Shown: positions 1-4,140 of the stretch, one piece after another
Position numbering within the stretch: position 1 is the first letter of the stretch
Layout: each line of letters starts with the position of its first letter
Assembly: GCA_934408795.1 (NCBI GenBank)
Contig: CAKRVQ010000078.1
Coordinates: 1 to 5,843 of the forward strand
Source: an uncultured Eubacteriales bacterium
Lineage (GTDB): Bacteria > Bacillota > Clostridia > Oscillospirales > Acutalibacteraceae
Length of the DNA: 5,843 nucleotides
Reading direction: 5' to 3'
Position numbers and translations under genes: made by a program
The notes under the pieces: generated by a model
What the model was told of the DNA's origin: nothing
What the model saw: the letters and a program-made list of their open reading frames with translations, nothing else
Databases searched by the model: none

Positions 1-109
1 TCTGGGGTTCATTCTGGAATCCCTTTTCAGCGTAAAATTCCTGCTCGCCTGCTGTGAACACGAATTCCTGTCCGCAGTCCTTGCATACAAGTGTCTTGTC
101 TTCGAACAT
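1..109 (-). CDS. Zinc-ribbon domain protein, N-terminal part (cut by window edge)
   Basis: The first 36 residues are visible, beginning MFEDKTLVCKDCG; the rest lies beyond the left edge. Residues C9 and C12 form a CxxC knuckle (CKDC), the first half of a zinc ribbon, followed by an aromatic, acidic stretch (EFVFTAGEQEFYAEKG). I recognise this as the start of the short 'probable zinc-ribbon' family that is common in Firmicutes. That family usually has a second CxxC further on, which cannot be seen here. The start is the ATG at 107-109, preceded by a GAGAGG Shine-Dalgarno sequence at normal spacing. It lies about 20 nt downstream of the tRNA-like element and about 90 nt downstream of the sigma factor stop, on the same strand, with no visible terminator between, so co-transcription is likely (inference). 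The molecular role of the family is not firmly known; binding of zinc is inferred from the cysteines. Confidence 0.85.
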   Translation of the reverse strand, partial: MFEDKTLVCKDCGQEFVFTAGEQEFYAEKGFQNEPQ

Positions 110-129
110 ATTTCTACCTCTCTGTTATT

Positions 130-194
130 TAGCCCGGACGGAATCGCACCGACACCTTTGTGAACAACGCTCTTGTTAATTAAGCTACTGGGCA
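130..194 (-). ncRNA. tRNA-like element, non-canonical (possible tRNA relic)
   Basis: Read on the minus strand this 65-nt stretch follows the tRNA plan but is about 8-10 nt short. A GCCC (190-193) / GGGC (132-135) acceptor-like helix encloses a D-arm-like hairpin at 169-185 (GCTT/GAGC stem, preceded by T8-A9, with A14 and A21 equivalents) and a T-arm-like hairpin around 140-150 (GG-TGCGATT-CC, keeping T54, C56, A58, G53 and C61 equivalents). The deviations are systematic. The D-loop GG pair is AA, position 55 is G instead of T, and the anticodon arm is cut down to a TTGTTCACAA mini-hairpin that cannot present a normal seven-base anticodon loop. The acceptor and T stems have mismatches. It starts 3 nt after the sigma factor stop codon and ends about 20 nt before the zinc-ribbon ATG. 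It could be a decayed tRNA gene or a structured processing signal; a working tRNA is unlikely. Confidence 0.45.
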
Positions 195-197
195 TTT

Positions 198-767
198 TTA
201 TATTTCGACGCCGTTCAATGATTTCAGCTTACATCTGAATCTGTGAACAGCATTGTCGACAGATTTTGGTTCGACCTTCATCAGGTCAGCAATCTCGGAA
301 TTGCCGTACCCGCTCACATAAAAACAGAAAACGGAATACTCAAAATCCGACAACTCACTTTTTGCTTTATTAAGCACCGAAACATACTCATCGCGGATTA
401 TCGCGGATGCTTCGGGACCGATTCCCGCGGTGCCGAGACTCTCGTCCAGCGGGATATAACCGGCAGGTTCTTTGTGCTTTTTGGATTTGCCGTAATTTAT
501 AAGTGCACGGTCAATGCAGAGTCTTGCAAAATATCCGAATGATGTTCCCGCGTCCGGATCGAACGAATCCAATGCGGAAAGCAAACCGATATACGCCTCC
601 TGCACAAGGTCCTCAAATTCGCTTGCCTGTCCGAAAAAAAACATCACGCGGGATTTGACAAGCGGAAGATATCGAACGACGAGCAACGACTTTGCTTCTT
701 CGGTCTTTAAACCGGCAAGTCGCTGAAGCTCTTCCGATGATATGTTGTCTGCTTTAAAACTACACAT
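198..767 (-). CDS. SigH-like sigma-70 family RNA polymerase sigma factor
   Basis: A 189-residue sigma factor that directs core RNA polymerase to alternative promoters. Region 2 spans about residues 26-97: LVVRYLPLVKSR, then EDLVQEAYIGLLSALDSFDP (core binding and -10 recognition) and the aromatic GTSFGYFARLCIDRALI segment. A linker follows (about 98-125). Region 4, about 138-183, contains a helix-turn-helix with SEIADLM and the KSVDNAVHRFRCKL recognition helix; the KSVDNA signature is typical of the SigH group. It is slightly shorter than B. subtilis SigH (about 218 aa). A longer reading from a GTG at 798-800 is excluded because that codon sits between the -35 and -10 of the promoter. The ATG at 765-767 has an AGGGGA Shine-Dalgarno at 770-775, unusually close (2-3 nt). 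No anti-sigma gene is adjacent. Target genes cannot be told from sequence; the family covers post-exponential, competence and sporulation functions. The usual rpmG-secE-nusG neighbours of sigH are absent, so it may be a paralogue. Confidence 0.9.
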   Translation of the reverse strand: MCSFKADNISSEELQRLAGLKTEEAKSLLVVRYLPLVKSRVMFFFGQASEFEDLVQEAYIGLLSALDSFDPDAGTSFGYFARLCIDRALINYGKSKKHKEPAGYIPLDESLGTAGIGPEASAIIRDEYVSVLNKAKSELSDFEYSVFCFYVSGYGNSEIADLMKVEPKSVDNAVHRFRCKLKSLNGVEI

Positions 768-791
768 AGTCCCCTGCCCATTTATAATGAT

Positions 792-820
792 AATATACAC
801 TTATTTTTTCGGTTTGTCAA
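792..820 (-). promoter_or_regulatory. Sigma-A promoter of the sigma factor gene
   Basis: On the minus strand, -35 TTGACA (815-820) and -10 TATATT (792-797) are separated by exactly 17 nt; only one base departs from consensus. Transcription should begin near 785, giving a leader of only about 18 nt that contains little more than the Shine-Dalgarno sequence. The region upstream is A/T-rich, as in a UP element. Confidence 0.88.
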
Positions 821-916
821 GCAAAATATAAAATATTATAAAAGTTCATCAAACAGAGAAATAAAATTGTGCAATTTTTACATATTTTGACATCATTTTA
901 CATTTTTACCGTATGC

Positions 917-944
917 CGTTTTTACTGATCCGTTTTTACTGATC
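917..944. repeat. 14-bp tandem duplication
   Basis: The unit CGTTTTTACTGATC occurs twice head to tail without mismatch, at 917-930 and 931-944. It looks like a recent slippage duplication; no function is indicated. Confidence 0.85.
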
Positions 945-1073
945 GGGTTTTCCTTTCGTCGCCGATTTTCATAATACCCGACCGCGCGCTTTGCGCCCCA
1001 GGTCAACCCTCGGACCCTTTTACCGCTTGAAAGATCACCGCAGACGCTTTTTCTTTTCGATAATCCTTTTCAT

Positions 1074-1103
1074 ATTATATGACCTCAGCCGTCAAACGAT
1101 CAA
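1074..1103 (-). promoter_or_regulatory. Possible minus-strand promoter inside the intergenic stretch
   Basis: A perfect -10 TATAAT (1074-1079) has TTGATC (1098-1103) 18 nt upstream as a partial -35. If used, it would make an RNA starting near 1067 and running toward the sigma factor promoter, without a recognisable gene. The weak -35 and the lack of a product make this tentative. Confidence 0.25.
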
Positions 1104-1184
1104 TGATCACAGTCGGTCGAGCGTTTCCGCTCCTACTGCGCCGCTGCCGCCGTTTTGGGCGGTCGGTGTCTTTTTCCCGTACGA

Positions 1185-1730
1185 TCAGTAGTTTTCGGCG
1201 CGGATTTCAAAGAAGCTCTGAGGATGTGCACACACGGGGCAGACGCCCGGTGCCGCAAGTCCAACCATTATATGACCGCAATTACGGCATTCCCAAACCT
1301 TGACATCACTCTTTTTGAACACTTCCATAGTTTCCACATTCCTTAAAAGGGCACGGTATCTCTCTTCATGGTGCTTCTCCACCTCGGCGACAAGGCGAAA
1401 TTTTGCGGCAAGCTCGTTGAATCCCTCTTCCTCGGCGGTCTTTGCAAATTCGTCATACATATCTGTCCACTCATAGTTTTCGCCGTCTGCCGCAGAGAGG
1501 AGATTTTCGGCCGTGTCCCCGAGTCCGTTCAGTTCCTTAAACCAGAGTTTTGCGTGCTCCCTCTCGTTTTCGGCGGTTTTTAAAAACAGTGCGGCGATCT
1601 GCTCATATCCCTGCTTTTTCGCGACCGACGCGAAATAGGTGTACTTATTCCTCGCTTCGCTTTCGCCCGAAAAGGCCGCTTCAAGATTCTTCTCGGTTTT
1701 TGTTCCGGCATATTTATTATTTTTTATCAT
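1185..1730 (-). CDS. rbr: Rubrerythrin (diiron peroxidase with rubredoxin-like tail)
   Basis: This 181-residue cytoplasmic protein reduces hydrogen peroxide in anaerobes, taking electrons through its rubredoxin-like iron site to a diiron centre (family knowledge). The four-helix ferritin-like domain spans about 10-135. Likely diiron ligands, by alignment with Desulfovibrio vulgaris rubrerythrin, are E23 ([13 protein letters not shown]), E56 and H59 (EREHAK), E87 (NYEWTDMY), and E118 with H121 ([10 protein letters not shown]). The position of the redox-mobile glutamate (E97 in D. vulgaris) is aspartate here (D90). The C-terminal rubredoxin-like domain has C148-x2-C151 and C164-x2-C167 (ECRNCG and CPVCAHP). 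Length is normal. The start is the ATG at 1728-1730, with AAGGAG seven to eight bases upstream; an upstream in-frame TTG overlaps that Shine-Dalgarno sequence and is rejected. A consensus promoter and a palindrome at the transcription start suggest a single, strongly expressed and repressible gene. Its domain order is that of a classical rather than a 'reverse' rubrerythrin. Confidence 0.97.
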   Translation of the reverse strand: MIKNNKYAGTKTEKNLEAAFSGESEARNKYTYFASVAKKQGYEQIAALFLKTAENEREHAKLWFKELNGLGDTAENLLSAADGENYEWTDMYDEFAKTAEEEGFNELAAKFRLVAEVEKHHEERYRALLRNVETMEVFKKSDVKVWECRNCGHIMVGLAAPGVCPVCAHPQSFFEIRAENY

Positions 1731-1745
1731 ATTTATTCTCCTTAT

Positions 1746-1760
1746 CAATAATTATTACTG
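1746..1760. promoter_or_regulatory. Operator-like 7-1-7 inverted repeat at the rubrerythrin start site
   Basis: Read on the minus strand this is CAGTAATAATTATTG, a 7-1-7 inverted repeat with one mismatched pair. It begins 5 nt downstream of the -10 box, so it covers the expected transcription start and the first leader bases. That is a good position for a repressor. The layout (TAAT-N-ATTA core) resembles boxes of Fur-family repressors such as PerR, which is known to control rubrerythrins in clostridia; which family member binds here is inference. A nearly identical perfect palindrome occurs at 4230-4244. Confidence 0.5.
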
Positions 1761-1765
1761 TTTAT

Positions 1766-1794
1766 ATTATATCGACCGAAGCAGATATTGTCAA
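1766..1794 (-). promoter_or_regulatory. rbr: Consensus sigma-A promoter of rubrerythrin
   Basis: On the minus strand, -35 TTGACA (1789-1794), a 17-nt spacer and -10 TATAAT (1766-1771) match the vegetative consensus at all twelve positions. The start should be near 1759, giving a leader of about 30 nt. So strong a promoter implies high output unless repressed, which fits the palindrome just downstream. Confidence 0.95.
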
Positions 1795-1886
1795 TAGTAT
1801 TTGCAAAAAATACGATATTAGCATAACGCCGTCAGGTTCCGTGCCGAAAAGTATGAATCGATGACTGAAAATCAGAGATGATGACC

Positions 1887-1921
1887 GCCGCCCGTCGCGC
1901 GCAGGGTGCGCGGTGGGCGAG
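1887..1921 (+). repeat. Stem-loop repeat copy 1
   Basis: A 12-bp stem pairs 1889-1900 with 1908-1919 around the loop GCAGGGT. Bases 1887-1919 are identical to 2027-2059 over 33 bp, exactly 140 bp apart. Two neighbouring pairs (1894/1914 and 1895/1913) are G-U in plus-strand RNA but would be A-C mismatches in minus-strand RNA. Confidence 0.8.
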
Positions 1922-2026
1922 CGGGGCTTATCTCTTTAATCTCCCGGTTTATGATTCTGCCCTATTGCCGTGTCCGCCCCTCAACTCAAATCGTCTATGC
2001 CTTTATGAGATGAACAGAAAAACGCA

Positions 2027-2061
2027 GCCGCCCGTCGCGCGCAGGGTGCGCGGTGGGCGGC
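2027..2061 (+). repeat. Stem-loop repeat copy 2, followed by GGGCGG blocks and T5
   Basis: The longest stem of the cluster: 14 bp (2027-2040 with 2048-2061) around GCAGGGT, with the same tandem G-U pairs as copy 1. Two more GGGCGG blocks follow (2064-2069, 2077-2082), each able to replace the native 2055-2060 partner of CCGCCC at 2028-2033. The last block runs directly into TTTTT at 2083-2087, so a plus-strand terminator is conceivable, though no plus-strand gene precedes it. Confidence 0.75.
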
Positions 2062-2143
2062 GTGGGCGGAGGCGGTGGGCGGTTTTTCTCCGACGGGCGT
2101 CGGTAACGGGAACAGGCGGCAGAAGTGCACACTGTATGGGTTG

Positions 2144-2166
2144 CGCGGCGCGCAAGGTGCGCCGCG
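2144..2166. repeat. Stem-loop repeat copy 3 (second arm type)
   Basis: An 8-bp GC stem (2144-2151 with 2159-2166) surrounds the loop GCAAGGT, the only copy with A instead of G at the fourth loop position. CACTGTATGGG lies just before it. Confidence 0.75.
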
Positions 2167-2185
2167 GATGAGCGGGGTTTGAGGG

Positions 2186-2219
2186 GCGGCGCGCAGGGTG
2201 CGCGGTGGGCGGCGTGGGC
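2186..2219. repeat. Stem-loop repeat copy 4 (mismatched, arm-swapped)
   Basis: Bases 2189-2219 are identical to 2037-2067 of copy 2 over 31 bp. The bases to the left, GGGGCGGC, belong to the other arm type, so pairing stops after four base pairs (2189-2192 with 2200-2203). This fits recombination or conversion within the loop between the two kinds. Confidence 0.65.
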
Positions 2220-2247
2220 AGAGACGGGCGGGGATGCACTGTATGGG

Positions 2248-2274
2248 CGCGCGGCGCGCAGGGTGCGCCGCGCG
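2248..2274. repeat. Stem-loop repeat copy 5 (perfect 10-bp stem)
   Basis: A perfect 10-bp GC stem (2248-2257 with 2265-2274) surrounds GCAGGGT. It is preceded by CACTGTATGGG, as in copy 3. Confidence 0.8.
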
Positions 2275-2346
2275 GATGCGTGATCCGAGAAATTCGGTAT
2301 TTCCCCTTCTGTCTTGAACCGTCGGTTTACAGAGTCTCAATTCTAC

Positions 2347-2378
2347 TTGCGGCAGTACAATCATTTGCGGCAGTACAA
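2347..2378. repeat. Direct repeat pair next to the peptidase terminator
   Basis: TTGCGGCAGTACAA occurs at 2347-2360 and again at 2365-2378, period 18. Each copy contains GCGGCAG, the same seven bases that form one arm of the neighbouring terminator (2397-2403), so three copies of that arm face one complementary CTGCCGC (2384-2390). Confidence 0.8.
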
Positions 2379-2403
2379 AAAAACTGCCGCACACAGGCGG
2401 CAG
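2377..2403 (-). terminator. Rho-independent terminator of the M23 peptidase gene
   Basis: On the minus strand, CTGCCGC (2397-2403) pairs perfectly with GCGGCAG (2384-2390) around a six-base loop and is followed by seven T (2383-2377). It lies about 140 nt downstream of the peptidase stop codon and is the only strong terminator in that interval. Confidence 0.9.
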
Positions 2404-2448
2404 CTTAATAAAACTTACATATTAAAGATCCGTAAAGTGATCACCGTG

Positions 2449-2469
2449 CGATCCGCAGAATGCGGATCG
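2449..2469. repeat. Perfect hairpin in the peptidase 3' untranslated region
   Basis: CGATCCGCA (2449-2457) and TGCGGATCG (2461-2469) are exact reverse complements separated by three bases. There is no T tract on either strand, so it is not itself an intrinsic terminator. A transcript-protecting stem or a protein site are possibilities; nothing decides between them. Confidence 0.6.
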
Positions 2470-2540
2470 GGGATCGTTGCGAGAAATCCGCGCGATCCGA
2501 AAAAAGCAATTTTTTTGAAAAGCAGCTTCGTACACGATTA

Positions 2541-4061
2541 TCAGCCGATCCCGAGATACGGCGCGGGGTCAACGGGGGTTCCGTAAATTCTGACTTCAAA
2601 ATGAAGATGATTTCCGGTCGCATACCCCGTTCTTCCGCAGGCAGCTATTACATCTCCCGCCTTGACCTTCTGACCCACTTTGGCGTAAAGCTTGCTGCAG
2701 TGTGCATAAAGGGTCTGATATCCGCCTGTATGCTCAATGATTATAACATTACCGTAGCCCGACTGCACGCCGGAGAATGTCACAACACCGTCCACTGCGG
2801 CATATATGTCGGTTCCCTCGGGTCCGGTTATATCGAATCCCTTATGGTTGCGGTCATCGCCCCAGTACGAGCTGATATACATTCTGTCCGTGACCGCGAT
2901 CGGCCACACGCAGGACATACCCTTTGATGAAAGATTCTTGCGGACGGTGGAAACGCCCGCACTCGATGTACCGCAAACGATCACCTTATCGGTCGGCTCG
3001 GTTACTATTTCCTTATCCACGGTCTCGCTCAGTGTCACAACGCCGTTTACGCTGGTGTTTTTCTTTGTGACCTTTGCGGTACCGTTAACTCCCTGGGTCT
3101 GGACCCTTTTATAGCCGACGATCTTGCTGGAATCGTTTTTAGTCACGGTATCAAAAGGGATCGACTCGGTGGTCTCACTTACGGAAACGGTCTGTACACT
3201 CAAAGCGACAACCTCGGGATTCCTGATATCGGTAGCGGCAGAGAGGTCGCTGACCGGGGCGCTTCCCGAATAGAATACATATTTGACCGAAATGTCGTTG
3301 AGTATCTTACTTTCGACCGTATCATCATTTGTATAGGCATTGACGCGGGCATCAAGTGCCTGTTCTATAGCAGTCTCGCTTGACGCGCACACGGCAAGCT
3401 CTCCGTCAACAAAGAGCCCGTAAGCGGGGCTGACAGTCGATTGTGCGAGAAGTGCATCTTCAGCCAACGATTTTCCGTCGCTTATAAGGCTTCTGTTTAC
3501 GACGGTATACTCCATGTCTATAGGATCAACGCATTCCTCGACGGTATCACCGACAAGCAGTAGGCCCATTTCCTCATATATTGCGTCACGCTCATCGGTG
3601 CTGCCGACATATCCGACGCAAACGCCGTTTGTATTTACGGAAACGGCGACCGTGTTTACGCTCCAGAACCAAACCGATGCTATGCAGATCGCAAACGCCG
3701 CGATTGACGACAACGACACCGCAAGTCTGGTTCCGCGGCCGGGGTTGTCCGCACGAAGTTCGGATACGATTGCTTTTGTTTTCGCAGCTGCGCTCTTCGG
3801 TCCCTCCTTAACAAGTGTGACGAAGAACACCGAAACCGAAGATGCGGCAAGCTTTGCTCCGTAAGAGAAACTCTCCGACACATAAAGTGTTACAAAACGG
3901 GCAGCAGAACTTTTACATTTATTAAAGGCAGAAACCGATGCCTTTTTAATCGACTCGGCCGCCGAACATATTCTGTTTTTAAAGCTCTCGGCGAAAGCCG
4001 ACGCTTTTGTTTTTACAAAGGCTGCAACCTTGGTTGCATTTGCTTTTATAGCCGGAAACAA
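2541..4061 (-). CDS. Membrane-anchored M23 metallopeptidase with G5 domain
   Basis: A 506-residue zinc endopeptidase predicted to cut peptidoglycan peptide bridges outside the membrane. Residues 1-112 are a Lys/Ala/Ser-rich, probably cytoplasmic segment. One hydrophobic helix (about 113-135, LAVSLSSIAAFAICIASVWF) acts as signal anchor. Residues 137-290 include two similar short modules, near 138-165 (VSVNTNGVCVGYVGS) and 214-240 (YGLFVDGELAVCASS). A G5 domain follows at about 297-365 (ESIPFDTV to VIVCGT), proposed for the family to bind cell-wall glycans. The M23 domain spans about 385-503, with zinc ligands H406 and D410 (HKGFD) and H487, and catalytic H454 (LYAHC) and H485 (HLHFE); all are present, so it should be active. 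The start is TTG at 4059-4061, seven bases after GAGGTGATC, a near-perfect anti-16S match. No LysM is seen. It is transcribed alone from its own promoter. Role in growth, division or sporulation (SpoIIQ-like) is open. Confidence 0.93.
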   Translation of the reverse strand: MFPAIKANATKVAAFVKTKASAFAESFKNRICSAAESIKKASVSAFNKCKSSAARFVTLYVSESFSYGAKLAASSVSVFFVTLVKEGPKSAAAKTKAIVSELRADNPGRGTRLAVSLSSIAAFAICIASVWFWSVNTVAVSVNTNGVCVGYVGSTDERDAIYEEMGLLLVGDTVEECVDPIDMEYTVVNRSLISDGKSLAEDALLAQSTVSPAYGLFVDGELAVCASSETAIEQALDARVNAYTNDDTVESKILNDISVKYVFYSGSAPVSDLSAATDIRNPEVVALSVQTVSVSETTESIPFDTVTKNDSSKIVGYKRVQTQGVNGTAKVTKKNTSVNGVVTLSETVDKEIVTEPTDKVIVCGTSSAGVSTVRKNLSSKGMSCVWPIAVTDRMYISSYWGDDRNHKGFDITGPEGTDIYAAVDGVVTFSGVQSGYGNVIIIEHTGGYQTLYAHCSKLYAKVGQKVKAGDVIAACGRTGYATGNHLHFEVRIYGTPVDPAPYLGIG

Positions 4062-4065
4062 AAAG

Positions 4066-4075
4066 GATCACCTCT
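4066..4075 (-). promoter_or_regulatory. Extended ribosome binding site deciding the TTG start
   Basis: AGAGGTGATC on the minus strand matches the extended Shine-Dalgarno GGAGGTGATC at nine of ten positions and ends four to five bases before the TTG at 4061 (seven bases counted from GAGGTG). No ATG lies at a suitable distance, so the TTG start is well supported. Confidence 0.85.
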
Positions 4076-4079
4076 AAAA

Positions 4080-4095
4080 ATTACAAAGTTGTAAT
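4080..4095. promoter_or_regulatory. Operator-like inverted repeat, leader copy
   Basis: ATTACAAAGTTGTAAT is a perfect 7-2-7 inverted repeat in the untranslated leader of the peptidase gene, between the expected start site (near 4105) and the ribosome binding site. A second version lies 45 bp upstream across the -35 box. Confidence 0.55.
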
Positions 4096-4111
4096 AATTT
4101 GCGATATTGTT

Positions 4112-4139
4112 ATTATACCAAGTTATTACAAAATTGCAA
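4112..4139 (-). promoter_or_regulatory. Extended -10 promoter of the M23 peptidase gene
   Basis: On the minus strand, -10 TATAAT (4112-4117) is preceded by TGG, an extended -10 TGn element. A partial -35 TTGCAA (4134-4139) lies 16 nt upstream. The start is expected near 4105, giving a leader of about 45 nt. Confidence 0.8.
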
Positions 4140-4140
4140 C
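4125..4140. promoter_or_regulatory. Operator-like inverted repeat, -35 copy
   Basis: ATTACAAAATTGCAAC matches the leader palindrome at 4080-4095 in 13 of 16 bases in the same orientation and covers the whole -35 box. One copy over the -35 and one in the leader is a common arrangement for repression. The TACA...TGTA half-sites recall BlaI/MecI operators, but the spacing is 4 instead of 2, so the regulator is unknown. Confidence 0.5.

Larger units (their letters stand above)
821..1184. other. Gene-free intergenic stretch between sigma factor promoter and rubrerythrin stop
   Basis: I find no credible gene on either strand in these 364 bases. The left third is A/T-rich; the right part is more GC-rich. 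It holds a 14-bp tandem duplication (917-944), a GAGCG-GAAA-CGCTC hairpin on the minus strand at 1119-1132, and an imperfect hairpin at 980-1004 (GACC/GGTC outside, GCGC/GCGC inside). None of the hairpins has a U tract, so the end of the rubrerythrin transcript is not obvious. A minus-strand mini-ORF of 12 basic codons (MKRIIEKKKRLR) begins near 1072 after a GAGGT sequence, but it is too short to call. Confidence 0.6.
1887..2274. repeat. Cluster of five GC-rich stem-loop repeats
   Basis: Within the gene-free stretch 1731-2540 five copies of one stem-loop motif lie at about 1887-1921, 2027-2061, 2144-2166, 2186-2219 and 2248-2274. Every copy has the same seven-base loop (GCAGGGT, or GCAAGGT in the third) between GC-only inner arms. 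Arms come in two kinds: CGTCGCGC/GCGCGGTG in copies 1 and 2, and GCGGCGC/GCGCCGC in copies 3 and 5, each self-complementary. Copy 4 combines a left arm of the second kind with a right arm of the first. Flanks recur too: CACTGTATGGG precedes copies 3 and 5 (2130-2140, 2237-2247), and GAGCGGGG follows copies 1 and 3. Long open frames across the cluster on both strands come from its base composition and translate into low-complexity Arg/Ala/Pro-rich sequence, so I call no gene. The stretches 1795-1886 and 1922-2026 show nothing else. A REP-like palindromic element family is the best description; no transposase is visible. Confidence 0.75.

Noticed and set aside
130..194. Functional tRNA gene
   Set aside because: Too short, with mismatched acceptor and T stems, altered invariant loop bases and no normal anticodon loop.
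768..800. Eleven-residue N-terminal extension of the sigma factor from a GTG
   Set aside because: The GTG lies between the -35 and -10 boxes, so it would not be on the mRNA, and no ribosome binding site precedes it.
1137..1177. Plus-strand terminator (CCGCC/GGCGG hairpin and later T5)
   Set aside because: The T run is about 10 nt away from a 5-bp stem and no plus-strand gene precedes it.
1731..1748. Six-residue extension of rubrerythrin from a TTG
   Set aside because: The TTG overlaps the AAGGAG ribosome binding site that serves the ATG at 1728-1730.
1887..2274. CRISPR array
   Set aside because: Repeats are irregularly spaced, imperfect and separated by unequal intervals, and no cas gene is present.
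1878..2394. Long open frames on both strands across the GC-rich cluster
   Set aside because: They translate into Arg/Ala/Pro-rich low-complexity sequence made by the stem-loop repeats, overlap each other on both strands, and lack ribosome binding sites.
2495..2525. A-run / T-run inverted repeat just after the peptidase stop codon as terminator
   Set aside because: The stem would be nearly all A-T with no GC core; the strong terminator at 2377-2403 explains transcript ending.
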